From contig JBDGRL010000018.1 of the NCBI GenBank assembly GCA_042218065.1, forward strand, positions 1 through 12,760: a stretch of 12,760 bases of DNA, read 5' to 3'. Positions 6,325-12,697 of this stretch are shown piece after piece. Position numbers and translations under genes: made by a program. Numbering within the stretch: the stretch's first letter is position 1; each line of letters starts with the position of its first letter. A model generated the notes under the pieces. The model was given only the letters and a program-made list of their open reading frames with translations, ran no database searches and had not been told where the DNA came from. Origin of the DNA: JBDGRJ01 sp042218065 (lineage in GTDB: Bacteria; Patescibacteriota; Patescibacteriia; Magasanikbacterales; UBA922).

Positions 6325-8292
6325 ATGCCTTTTGAACCAATAGAAGATCAACAATCACAGAAAGAAGAGCAAGAAAAAGAAGAATCAGAAGAAAAACAGT
6401 CATTTTTTTCTCGTTGGTTTTCTTTTGGTGGTGAAGAACCATCAGAAGAAGAGCTGATCACCATAGAAGAGGAGGAGACATACAGGAAGGGTACTGTAGC
6501 TATCAGAGACCTTATTGCTCCGGCGGCAATGAAGATTGAACCGACCTATATTCGCTTGGGTGAAACCTACATCCGAAGTATGTATGTAATAACTTATCCT
6601 AGATATATCTCAGTAGGTTGGAATTCTCCGATTTTGAACATGAGCTCCACCTTGGATGTTTCGATGTTCTTTTATCCTGTTGATTCAGCTGTTATTTTAA
6701 AACAACTGAAAAAAAAGGTTGGAGCACTTCAAGCAGAAATGGCTGCAGACAGAGAGAAGGGTGCCCCAAGGGACCCAGTAAAAGAGACAGCATTACAAGA
6801 TATAGAGCAGCTTCGTAATGATTTAACTCAAGGAACTGAACAATTCTTTTCTTTTGCGTTTTACGTCACTCTTTATGCAGAAAGCAAAGATGAGCTTGAT
6901 TCCATTAGTGAAGATCTGGAGACTATTTTTGGCTCCAAGTTAATTTACTCTAAGAGCGTGTTGTATCAAGCAGAGCAAGGCTTCACTTCTACACTTCCTT
7001 TAGGACTGGACGAACTTTTAGTTCATTTCAATATGAATTCGTCGCCTATTGCTTCTTCTTTCCCTTTTGTTTCTTCGGAGTTGACCAGCGATGAGGGTAT
7101 CTTGTACGGAGTGAATCGACACAATAACAGCTTAATTCTCTTTGATCGGTTCAGCTTGGCTAATGCTAACATGACGGTTTTCGCTACCTCTGGTGCCGGT
7201 AAATCGTATGCTGTAAAATTAGAAATACTAAGAACTTTAATGATGGGAGGTGAGATAATAGTAATTGACCCGGAACGAGAGTATCAGAACCTATGTCAGG
7301 CAGTAGGTGGGACTTATGTTAATCTCTCTCTTTCTTCAGAAAGCAATGTAAACCCATTTGATTTACCTGAACCAACCGGCGAAGAGACAAGCACAGAGGA
7401 TATTATACGAAGTGCTGTTATTACCTTGAAGGGGTTGTTAAAAATTATGTTTGGTGGCTTAACTACAGAAGAAGATGCGCTTTTGGATCAAGCACTACTG
7501 GAGACATACGCTAAAAAGGATATTACTCCGGGTACAGATCTTTCGACAGCAGAGCCACCTTTGATGCAGGACTTAAAAGAGGTGTTGGAAGGAATGGAAG
7601 GAGCGGAAGACTTAGTAACTAAATTACAAAAATATACCGACGGAACTTTTTCCGGTCTCTTCAACTCGCCTACGAATGTGAATATGGATAATCGGTTAGT
7701 AGTATTTAGCGTGAGGGATCTAGAAGATGAACTTAGGCCAATGGCGATTTATAACTTAGTCAACTATATCTGGAACCGAGTAAGAAGTGAGTTAAAAAAG
7801 AGGTTATTAATAATTGATGAGGGTTGGTGGATGATGATGCATGAGGAGAGTGCTAAGTTTATATTTTCCTTGGTAAAACGAGCTAGAAAGTATTACTTAG
7901 GTGTTACTATGATTTCACAGGATGTAAATGATTTCTTAAATTCCCAATATGGAAAAGCGATAGTAACTAACTCCTCTTTAAATTTATTGATGAAGCAAGA
8001 CCCTTCAGCTATAGATAATGTCCAAGAAACCTTTATGTTGACAGAAGGGGAGAAGTACCTATTGCTGGAAAGTGATGTGGGGGAAGGCATCTTTTTTGCT
8101 GGCAGAAAACATGCAGCTATAAAAGTAGTTGCATCTTACACTGAAGATCAGCTTGTAACTACAAACCCAGAACAACTTATGGAGATAGAAGAAGAGAAAG
8201 AAGAGTATAAGGAACAGGTAGCTCAGCAAGGAAATCAACCTCAAGGAGGTGAAGAGAGGGGTTCAGAGCCTGCTACAGATCTTCCCGCTTAA
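6325..8292 (+). CDS. virB4: VirB4-family T4SS ATPase
   Basis: The 655-residue protein is the motor ATPase of the T4SS cluster. Residues 1-50 are a charged, Glu/Gln-rich tail. Residues about 55-250 match the VirB4/TraC N-terminal domain (for example IRLGETYIRSMYVITYPRYI). The ATPase domain has Walker A ATSGAGKS at 287-294, Walker B LLIIDE with D498 and E499, and a downstream SQD motif with Q532. It continues to about 620, with a hydrophilic tail after that. Length and motif order fit VirB4. All key residues are present, so it should be active. It would work on the cytoplasmic membrane face with PrgI and the TraC-like protein, powering pilus assembly or DNA and protein transfer. No Shine-Dalgarno sequence precedes the ATG; the upstream bases are pure A/T. 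The related coupling protein VirD4/TcpA is less likely given the VirB4-type N-terminal domain and the PrgI neighbour. Confidence 0.93.
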   Translation: MPFEPIEDQQSQKEEQEKEESEEKQSFFSRWFSFGGEEPSEEELITIEEEETYRKGTVAIRDLIAPAAMKIEPTYIRLGETYIRSMYVITYPRYISVGWNSPILNMSSTLDVSMFFYPVDSAVILKQLKKKVGALQAEMAADREKGAPRDPVKETALQDIEQLRNDLTQGTEQFFSFAFYVTLYAESKDELDSISEDLETIFGSKLIYSKSVLYQAEQGFTSTLPLGLDELLVHFNMNSSPIASSFPFVSSELTSDEGILYGVNRHNNSLILFDRFSLANANMTVFATSGAGKSYAVKLEILRTLMMGGEIIVIDPEREYQNLCQAVGGTYVNLSLSSESNVNPFDLPEPTGEETSTEDIIRSAVITLKGLLKIMFGGLTTEEDALLDQALLETYAKKDITPGTDLSTAEPPLMQDLKEVLEGMEGAEDLVTKLQKYTDGTFSGLFNSPTNVNMDNRLVVFSVRDLEDELRPMAIYNLVNYIWNRVRSELKKRLLIIDEGWWMMMHEESAKFIFSLVKRARKYYLGVTMISQDVNDFLNSQYGKAIVTNSSLNLLMKQDPSAIDNVQETFMLTEGEKYLLLESDVGEGIFFAGRKHAAIKVVASYTEDQLVTTNPEQLMEIEEEKEEYKEQVAQQGNQPQGGEERGSEPATDLPA

Positions 8293-8317
8293 TACTTGGT
8301 TAAATTAATTTGATATT

Positions 8318-8902
8318 ATGCTGAGAAAAAAACAACGTACAATATTGATTATTATCTTAGCTCTATTGTTGTTTTTGATTTTAGGTCTTGTCTATTACTA
8401 TTATTTTCAAAGTCCTGGCAAGCAACAGAAAAAAACTCAACAGAAGGTCGAAACAAAGAAACAAGAACAAAAAGAAACTACTGAAACCGATGAATCTACC
8501 ACAACAAAACAAAAACAACCTGAACCACCGGAAACTGCTCCAGAAACTACACCGGAAACGACTGCGGAACAGACTGCTCGTATTTTTGTAGAAAGATTTT
8601 CTAGTTATTCTTCACAAAATGATAATGAGCACATAGAAAGCGTATTACCTTTATTAACAGATGAGATGAAAAACTGGGTTGAAGAACAGAAAATAACTCA
8701 GACTGCTGATTATACAGGACAGACTACTGAGGTAATTGCTAGCTCTGTACAATCGGTTAGCTCGGATAGTGCGACAATAAGAGTTCAAGCTCGACAAGTT
8801 AAACAAAAAAATGGACAAGAAGAAGTGGAGCAGAAACGGGGGCGGGTCGAGTTGGAAAAGATAAATGACTCATGGAAAGTAGATGGGTTGTACTGGGACT
8901 AA
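8318..8902 (+). CDS. Single-pass membrane protein with VirB8/NTF2-like extracytoplasmic domain
   Basis: The 194-residue product has a basic N-terminus, one membrane helix (about residues 8-30) and a long Thr/Glu/Pro/Gln linker (about 33-80, with repeated PET and ETT units). A compact C-terminal domain follows (about 82-194). That domain begins with ARIFVERFSSYSSQNDNEHIESVLPLLTDEM and ends in strands finishing with SWKVDGLYWD. This layout matches NTF2-fold periplasmic domains such as VirB8 and TcpC of T4SSs, where the protein bridges inner-membrane parts and the envelope channel. The assignment rests on topology, general pattern and position 25 bases after virB4, not on a clear family signature. 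The linker probably spans the cell wall. A generic lipid- or wall-associated NTF2-like protein is the alternative. Confidence 0.75.
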   Translation: MLRKKQRTILIIILALLLFLILGLVYYYYFQSPGKQQKKTQQKVETKKQEQKETTETDESTTTKQKQPEPPETAPETTPETTAEQTARIFVERFSSYSSQNDNEHIESVLPLLTDEMKNWVEEQKITQTADYTGQTTEVIASSVQSVSSDSATIRVQARQVKQKNGQEEVEQKRGRVELEKINDSWKVDGLYWD

Positions 8903-8949
8903 AGTATTTAATTTAGATTGCGCTTCCGTCACTTTTAGATATATTGCAG

Positions 8950-9648
8950 ATGAGTTTTTATCAGGTTAAGTCTATTTTAAATGTTTTAGTAGATGCTTTT
9001 TTTCCTAAGTTTTGCTTGTTTTGCAGTAAAGAAGGCAGGCATATATGCAAAAATTGCATTCAAGAACTTGACAAAGATGGGGTCCTTATTTGTCCTGATT
9101 GTAAACAAGAGAGTGGAGAAGGTGAACTTTGTGATGATTGCAGTTCCAGCATAGATAAGCAAACATCTTTTTTAAATTATAAAGAGGATAAAATTAAGAA
9201 GATAATTCGCAAGTTTAAGTACGAGTATGTTACAGGAGTACTAGATCCTATTAAGCCTGAGATAAGAGATTTTCTCCAAAAAAGAAAAGATATTTTTCCT
9301 GAAGAGTCCAAGGTAGTGCCTATTCCATTGCATAAAAAGAAAAGAGCTGATAGAGGGTTTAATCAAGCAAAATTGATCGGAGAAATAGTTAGCAATGAGC
9401 TAGATTTGCAGCAGATAAATGCTTTAAAGAGAGTTGAAAATACTAAAAAGCAAGCTGATCTTAAAAAAGAGGAGAGACTAGAAAATGTGAAAGGTGTATT
9501 TGACGTTGAAAAAGATATCAAGGGACCTGTGATATTGGTTGATGATGTATTTACTACTGGAGCTACTTTGCAAGAATGTGCTTCTGTTTTGAAGAGCGAG
9601 GCCGATGTAGAGCATGTTGTAGGTTTTACTTTAGCTAGAGGAGGATGA
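8950..9648 (+). CDS. comF: ComF family phosphoribosyltransferase-like competence protein
   Basis: The 232-residue protein has the full ComF/ComFC layout. Two CxxC-CxxC sets (C22, C25, C33, C36 and C48, C51, C61, C64) look like zinc-binding ribbons. A central region follows with the family's VVPIPLHKKKRADRGFNQA. The phosphoribosyltransferase signature VILVDDVFTTGATLQE starts at about 194, with D198 and D199 in the PRPP loop. ComF proteins act in the cytoplasm and are needed for natural transformation in several bacteria; their biochemical role is less settled. I chose ATG at 8950 over TTG at 8944 because it gives the usual short N-terminus and neither has a ribosome binding site. It lies 47 bases after the VirB8-like gene in the same direction and may be part of that transcript. 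It ends in TGA. Confidence 0.93.
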   Translation: MSFYQVKSILNVLVDAFFPKFCLFCSKEGRHICKNCIQELDKDGVLICPDCKQESGEGELCDDCSSSIDKQTSFLNYKEDKIKKIIRKFKYEYVTGVLDPIKPEIRDFLQKRKDIFPEESKVVPIPLHKKKRADRGFNQAKLIGEIVSNELDLQQINALKRVENTKKQADLKKEERLENVKGVFDVEKDIKGPVILVDDVFTTGATLQECASVLKSEADVEHVVGFTLARGG

Positions 9649-9677
9649 TTGACACTGGTCGAACTTTCTAGTAAAAT
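9649..9677 (+). promoter_or_regulatory. Strong promoter for tRNA-Ser
   Basis: A perfect -35 box TTGACA (9649-9654) and a -10 box TAAAAT (9672-9677) are separated by exactly 17 bases. The predicted start falls about three or four bases before the mature tRNA 5' end at 9688, leaving almost no leader. The -35 box begins directly after the comF stop codon, so the tRNA has its own promoter within a very compact arrangement. Confidence 0.8.
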
Positions 9678-9687
9678 AACCTTGCCT

Positions 9688-9774
9688 GGAGAGATGGCAG
9701 AGCCTGGTTGAATGCGCCGGTCTTGAAAACCGGTAGGCCTCACGGCCTCGGGGGTTCGAATCCCCCTCTCTCCG
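9688..9774 (+). tRNA. tRNA-Ser (anticodon UGA)
   Basis: The 87-base gene folds as a type II tRNA. The acceptor stem is GGAGAGA with TCTCTCC (9688-9694 and 9767-9773). The anticodon stem CCGGT/ACCGG encloses loop CTTGAAA, which gives anticodon TGA at 9724-9726. The long variable arm is AGGCC-TCAC-GGCCT (9735-9748). The T arm is GGGGG-TTCGAAT-CCCCC (9750-9766). The discriminator is G9774, as expected for serine. CCA is not encoded (GCAG follows), so the tail must be added by a nucleotidyltransferase. The tRNA reads serine codons UCA and related UCN codons. Confidence 0.97.
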
Positions 9775-9940
9775 CAGTGAGCTTGACGAACAAGGAGAGA
9801 ATCGAGTGAACAGTTTCACTAGCGAGGGGATGAGAAGCTCGTAGCTTTGCGCGAGTTTGCCAAAGGCAAGGCGAGCGCAGCGAGAGCCGGCATGAAGGCG
9901 AAGCTCGTCAGAGCTGAGACTGTAAGGGAATCCCCCTCTC
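9758..9940 (+). repeat. Direct repeat of the tRNA-Ser 3' end
   Basis: The 13 bases GAATCCCCCTCTC occur in the T arm and acceptor of the tRNA (9758-9770) and again at 9928-9940. In both places CCGC or CGC follows, the second copy lacking TC. The copies flank about 160 bases of GC-rich sequence. A duplicated tRNA 3' end is the pattern left by site-specific integration, but the enclosed segment is far too short to hold an element. A remnant, or a repeat that carries the tRNA end with it, is more likely. Confidence 0.6.
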
Positions 9941-9950
9941 CGCTTGTTTC
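9775..9950 (+). other. GC-rich, hairpin-rich island after the tRNA (no protein gene)
   Basis: This stretch is clearly richer in G and C than its surroundings and contains GCGAGCGCAGCGAG-like sequence. It holds four short perfect hairpins: AGTGAA/TTCACT (9805-9820), AAGCT/AGCTT (9835-9847), TTGCC/GGCAA (9857-9869) and AGCTC/GAGCT (9902-9915). Longer nested pairings could close the region: CAAGGA (9791-9796) with TCC-gc-TTG (9939-9946), and GAGGGGAT (9824-9831) with ATCCCCCTC (9930-9938, one bulge). It could be a structured RNA, the 3' trailer of the tRNA transcript or a dispersed repeat. The minus-strand frame across it is an antisense tRNA artefact. Confidence 0.5.
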
Positions 9951-9951
9951 G

Positions 9952-10007
9952 ACACATACCTGTTTGCTTGCTGGTCAGACAAGCTGAAGGCAAGCAAACA
10001 GATGTGT
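9952..10007. repeat. Long inverted repeat, 18-bp stem with a 2-base bulge
   Basis: ACACAT (9952-9957) plus CTGTTTGCTTGC (9960-9971) pairs perfectly with GCAAGCAAACAG (9990-10001) plus ATGTGT (10002-10007). The bases AC (9958-9959) bulge out, and the loop has 18 bases. No T-run follows directly, so it is not a classical terminator. It may be a transcript-end structure, a processing signal or the end of a small non-autonomous repeat element. Confidence 0.7.
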
Positions 10008-10054
10008 ATCTGCAACAGTTTTTACACATTTTGCGTTTTAGTTATTTAAATTTT

Positions 10055-10090
10055 ATACTACCTTATAAGGTAGTATTTTAATTTTTTATT
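10055..10090 (+). terminator. 22-bp perfect palindrome followed by a T-rich run: probable terminator
   Basis: Positions 10055-10076 form a perfect palindrome (ATACTACCT, centre TATA, AGGTAGTAT). As RNA it gives a nine-base-pair stem with a four-base loop, followed by TTTTAATTTTTTATT. The T-rich run lies only on the + strand side, so it would end transcripts from the tRNA region before the hsp20 promoter. The stem is AT-rich and of moderate strength. A dimeric repressor site for the following promoter is the alternative. Confidence 0.5.
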
Positions 10091-10095
10091 TATAG

Positions 10096-10120
10096 TTGAC
10101 TTTTGTTATAAAGATATAAT
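10096..10120 (+). promoter_or_regulatory. Candidate hsp20 promoter with short spacer
   Basis: TTGACT (10096-10101) and a perfect TATAAT (10115-10120) precede hsp20, but only 13 bases separate them instead of about 17. No better -35 box lies at the usual distance from TATAAT. The promoter may depend on an activator or alternative sigma factor, or use TATAAT alone. I see no CIRCE or HAIR heat shock operator. The predicted leader is about 30 bases and has no Shine-Dalgarno sequence. Confidence 0.4.
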
Positions 10121-10158
10121 GAAAACTACTGTCGATATATTGCATGTAAATTTTTTGA

Positions 10159-10605
10159 ATGTCTAAAAAGAACTCAAACAATCCAAGTTTTTCTTTAGAA
10201 CTTGAGACTGAGCAAGAAAACGGCTCTTATTTTCAAAAAACACAGGAACCACCTGAATGGCATAACTCCCCTGAAGGTGAGCTAGCTGTGGATGTATTAG
10301 CTAATGATGAATTCTTGATTATAGTTTCTACTATGGCTGGTGCTGCAGTAGATAAAGTTAATGTCAATATTCATAATGATTTATTAACTATCAGAGGTGA
10401 GAGGAGGCTCCCCCTAAAAAAGAAAAGAAAATTAGAGACGTATCATCAGGAGTGCTACTGGGGCCCTTTTTCTAGAACAATAGTTTTACCCGCGGAGATA
10501 CAAGCTGAAAAAGCATACGCAGAATATGAAAACGGTATTTTAAAGGTCTTTATACCCAAAAAAGATTCCGATAGGGATGTCCCTATAAATATCATTGAAG
10601 GATAA
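10159..10605 (+). CDS. hsp20: Small heat shock protein, Hsp20/alpha-crystallin family
   Basis: The 148-residue protein is an ATP-independent holdase chaperone that binds unfolding proteins in the cytoplasm. A variable, polar N-terminal arm (1 to about 38) precedes the alpha-crystallin domain (about 39-134). Domain marks include ELAVDVLANDEFLIIVSTMAG, LTIRGERR and the family signature GILKVFIPK at 126-134. The C-terminal I143-N144-I145 is the I-x-I motif that docks subunits into oligomers. Length and order are normal for bacterial Hsp20. An unusual basic cluster, PLKKKRKLE, lies in the mid-domain loop. The gene follows the palindrome and an oddly spaced promoter, and it is probably transcribed with the downstream VanW gene, which begins four bases after its stop. 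Confidence 0.93.
   Translation: MSKKNSNNPSFSLELETEQENGSYFQKTQEPPEWHNSPEGELAVDVLANDEFLIIVSTMAGAAVDKVNVNIHNDLLTIRGERRLPLKKKRKLETYHQECYWGPFSRTIVLPAEIQAEKAYAEYENGILKVFIPKKDSDRDVPINIIEG
10598..10602 (+). promoter_or_regulatory. Shine-Dalgarno sequence of the VanW-family gene
   Basis: AAGGA lies seven bases before the ATG at 10610, inside the last codons of hsp20. It decides the start: TTG at 10595 would overlap hsp20, lies upstream of this site and adds only MKDNF. It is the only clear ribosome binding site I see before a gene in this window, and it suggests translational coupling with hsp20. Confidence 0.65.
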
Positions 10606-10609
10606 TTTT

Positions 10610-12550
10610 ATGACAACCAAACAAAATAAAATAATATTTTCTCTCTTTCTTTTAGTATTGGTTTTATTTTTTTCTTTGAGTGTGTTTCTGGTGAATGAGT
10701 ATGATAATAAGATTCTTCCGAATGTCTATGTAGGTGAATATAATTTTGGAGGACTCAATCAACAAGAAGCTATACAAAAGTTTCAACAATTTAACGATCA
10801 GTTAGCTGCTGACGGGATAGAAGTGCATTATGAAAATAATGACGGTAATCTAGAAGATTTTAATTTGAATACTTTGCTGGTACTGGGGGAACAAGGAGGT
10901 AATACAATCGAGTTAATCCAATCTGATCCCCAGAAAGAAGCTAAGAGGTTGGTTGAGTATGGGAAGAATAAAGGTTACTTTGGTATATTGAAAAATTTCA
11001 TTATTCAGTTGAACAGTAAAAAGAGGTTTCAGTTGAAAACAGTAAAGTTAAACGAAGATAGAATAAAAAATATACTCTCTGAGAATATAGGAGGAGAGGA
11101 GAAGGAGCCGAAAAATGCTAGCCTGAAAATCACCACGATTAAGCCTTTGGAGTATGAGATAGAGGGGTCCAGCCCAGGTTATGTATATGATTACGCTGGC
11201 TCTATTAAGGATATTGAGTCACAGTGGAGAAAATTAAAAATACCTAGTATTCGAGTAGAAAAGAAGTCTAAAAAACCTCAGATTAATAAGTCAGATCTAC
11301 AACCCCTATTAGATCAACTGGACCGTGTATTTACTGAACAAATAGAAATTACTTATAAAAAAGAAGAAAAAGACAGAGTTTGGGGTATAACGCTAGAACA
11401 AATAAAGAATTGGGTCAAACCTAAACGTGAAGGAGATAAGGTAGTACTTGGTGTTGATAAAGAGAAAATGTCTGAGTTTATTGAAAATAATATAGCCAAA
11501 CAGGTAAACAAACCAGCACAAAATGCCAAGTTTGAGATAAAACAAAAAGTAGTTGAGAAATTCGAGCCTGCCAGTTCAGGTGTAAATGTAGATTTAGAAA
11601 AGAATTTGACTAGGTTAGAGCAGGTCTTACAAGATAGAATGAACACAACTACACCGAAGAATGTAAGCAGTAGTTTAAAGTTAGCTGTAAAAACTACGGA
11701 GCCGGAGGTAAGTATTTCTGATGCGAATAATTTAGGAATAGAAGAAAAATTGGCCACAGGTGTGTCCGATTTTTCCGGTAGTCCCGCCAATAGAATTCAT
11801 AATATAAAAGTAGGATCTAGAAAGTTAGACGGACTCTTAATCCCCCCGGGTGAAGAATTCTCTGCGGTGAAATCCACCCGGCCTTATACAAGAGCAGCTG
11901 GTTACCTACCGGAGCTGGTAATAAAAGGGAAGAAGTTAAAGCCCGAGCTAGGTGGGGGATTATGTCAGTTGGGAACTACTTTGTTTAGAATGGCTATGGA
12001 ATCAGGTATGCCGATAACAGAGCGCAGAAATCACTCCTTAGTAGTTAGTTATTACACTGACCCCGTTAATGGACTACCGGGGACTGACGCGACTCTTTAT
12101 AACCCAAAACCTGATTTTAGATTCAAAAATAACACAGATGATTATTTATTAATTGAAACTGAGGTGGATGTGCAGCGCGGTAAACTGTATTACACCCTCT
12201 GGGGTGATGATGACGGCAGATCAAAATCAGATTACACCCACCCTTCCGTTTCCGAATGGTTTGAGCCCGGACCAACTCAATATAATAAGACTACAAGTTT
12301 GCCACCGGGAGAAATGAATTGCCAAAAAGCTCACAGAGGAGCTAATGCTTCCTTTACCTACAATAGGGTACTGTCAAACGGTGAAACTAAAAAACGAGTA
12401 TTTTCTAGCCACTACCGACCTTTACCTCGTATTTGCTTAGTTGGAGTTAAAGAAAAATGTTTAAATAATCCTGAGTGCAAGGTTGGTCCGAATGGTGTAA
12501 GTTATCCGGATAGCAAAAATACAACCAGTTCAAAAAAAATCAGCAACTAA
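10610..12550 (+). CDS. VanW/YoaR-family membrane-anchored cell wall protein
   Basis: The 646-residue product has a short basic N-terminus and one membrane helix (about 8-29), with the rest outside. NVYVGEYNFGGLNQQEAIQKF just after the anchor and KFEIKQKVVEKFEPASSGVNVDLEKN (about 305-330) match the putative peptidoglycan-binding repeats (PF12229) of YoaR-like proteins. The VanW domain (PF04294) spans about 378-530 and contains LIPPGEEFS, GGGLCQLGTTLF (448-459, Cys452), NHSLVVSYY and GTDATLYNP. A C-terminal extension (about 531-646) has a G5-like strand-rich part and four cysteines (for example ICLVGVKEKC) that could form disulfides. The biochemical function of VanW is not established; despite the name it does not imply vancomycin resistance. 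ATG 10610 is chosen for its Shine-Dalgarno sequence. The gene probably shares a transcript with hsp20. Confidence 0.92.
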   Translation: MTTKQNKIIFSLFLLVLVLFFSLSVFLVNEYDNKILPNVYVGEYNFGGLNQQEAIQKFQQFNDQLAADGIEVHYENNDGNLEDFNLNTLLVLGEQGGNTIELIQSDPQKEAKRLVEYGKNKGYFGILKNFIIQLNSKKRFQLKTVKLNEDRIKNILSENIGGEEKEPKNASLKITTIKPLEYEIEGSSPGYVYDYAGSIKDIESQWRKLKIPSIRVEKKSKKPQINKSDLQPLLDQLDRVFTEQIEITYKKEEKDRVWGITLEQIKNWVKPKREGDKVVLGVDKEKMSEFIENNIAKQVNKPAQNAKFEIKQKVVEKFEPASSGVNVDLEKNLTRLEQVLQDRMNTTTPKNVSSSLKLAVKTTEPEVSISDANNLGIEEKLATGVSDFSGSPANRIHNIKVGSRKLDGLLIPPGEEFSAVKSTRPYTRAAGYLPELVIKGKKLKPELGGGLCQLGTTLFRMAMESGMPITERRNHSLVVSYYTDPVNGLPGTDATLYNPKPDFRFKNNTDDYLLIETEVDVQRGKLYYTLWGDDDGRSKSDYTHPSVSEWFEPGPTQYNKTTSLPPGEMNCQKAHRGANASFTYNRVLSNGETKKRVFSSHYRPLPRICLVGVKEKCLNNPECKVGPNGVSYPDSKNTTSSKKISN

Positions 12551-12664
12551 ATAAATTTTTATTATTAACCTACTCCTGCAGTTTTTTTATTTTTGACCCC
12601 CGTATTAGATAAAAATAAAATGTTACTGAAATGACTTACGGTTAGATCACAAAAAATGTTACTG

Positions 12665-12697
12665 TGGTGTGTTTAATTTTTTAAATTGAACACACCA
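12665..12697 (+). promoter_or_regulatory. 15-bp stem hairpin reaching the transposase start codon
   Basis: The left arm (12665-12679, starting TGGTGTGTTTAA) pairs with the right arm (12683-12697, ending GAACACACCA) around a TTT loop. Fourteen pairs are Watson-Crick and one is G-U. The last stem base is the A of the ATG at 12697. In a transcript entering from vanW, the stem would bury the start codon. Insertion sequences commonly use this kind of device to limit transposase made from outside promoters. Confidence 0.6.

Noticed and set aside
8918..8945. TTGCGC-16-TATATT promoter before comF
   Set aside because: Transcription would begin at or after the ATG at 8950.
8944..8949. TTG start for comF, two codons upstream
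   Set aside because: ATG at 8950 gives the usual ComF N-terminus, and the TTG has no ribosome binding site.
9631..10029. Minus-strand 132-codon frame with EGDSNPRG-like sequence
   Set aside because: It reads the antisense strand of tRNA-Ser and the GC-rich repeat. This peptide pattern is a well-known artefact of antisense tRNA-Ser, and there is no start context or protein-like composition.
10595..10609. TTG start for the VanW gene
   Set aside because: It overlaps hsp20, while ATG at 10610 has a well-placed AAGGA.
12550..12595. Possible terminator after the VanW gene
   Set aside because: T-runs are present, but the only stem (AATAAA/TTTATT) is pure A/T and too weak; CTGCAG near the second run does not form a useful hairpin. 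A terminator may exist but cannot be supported.
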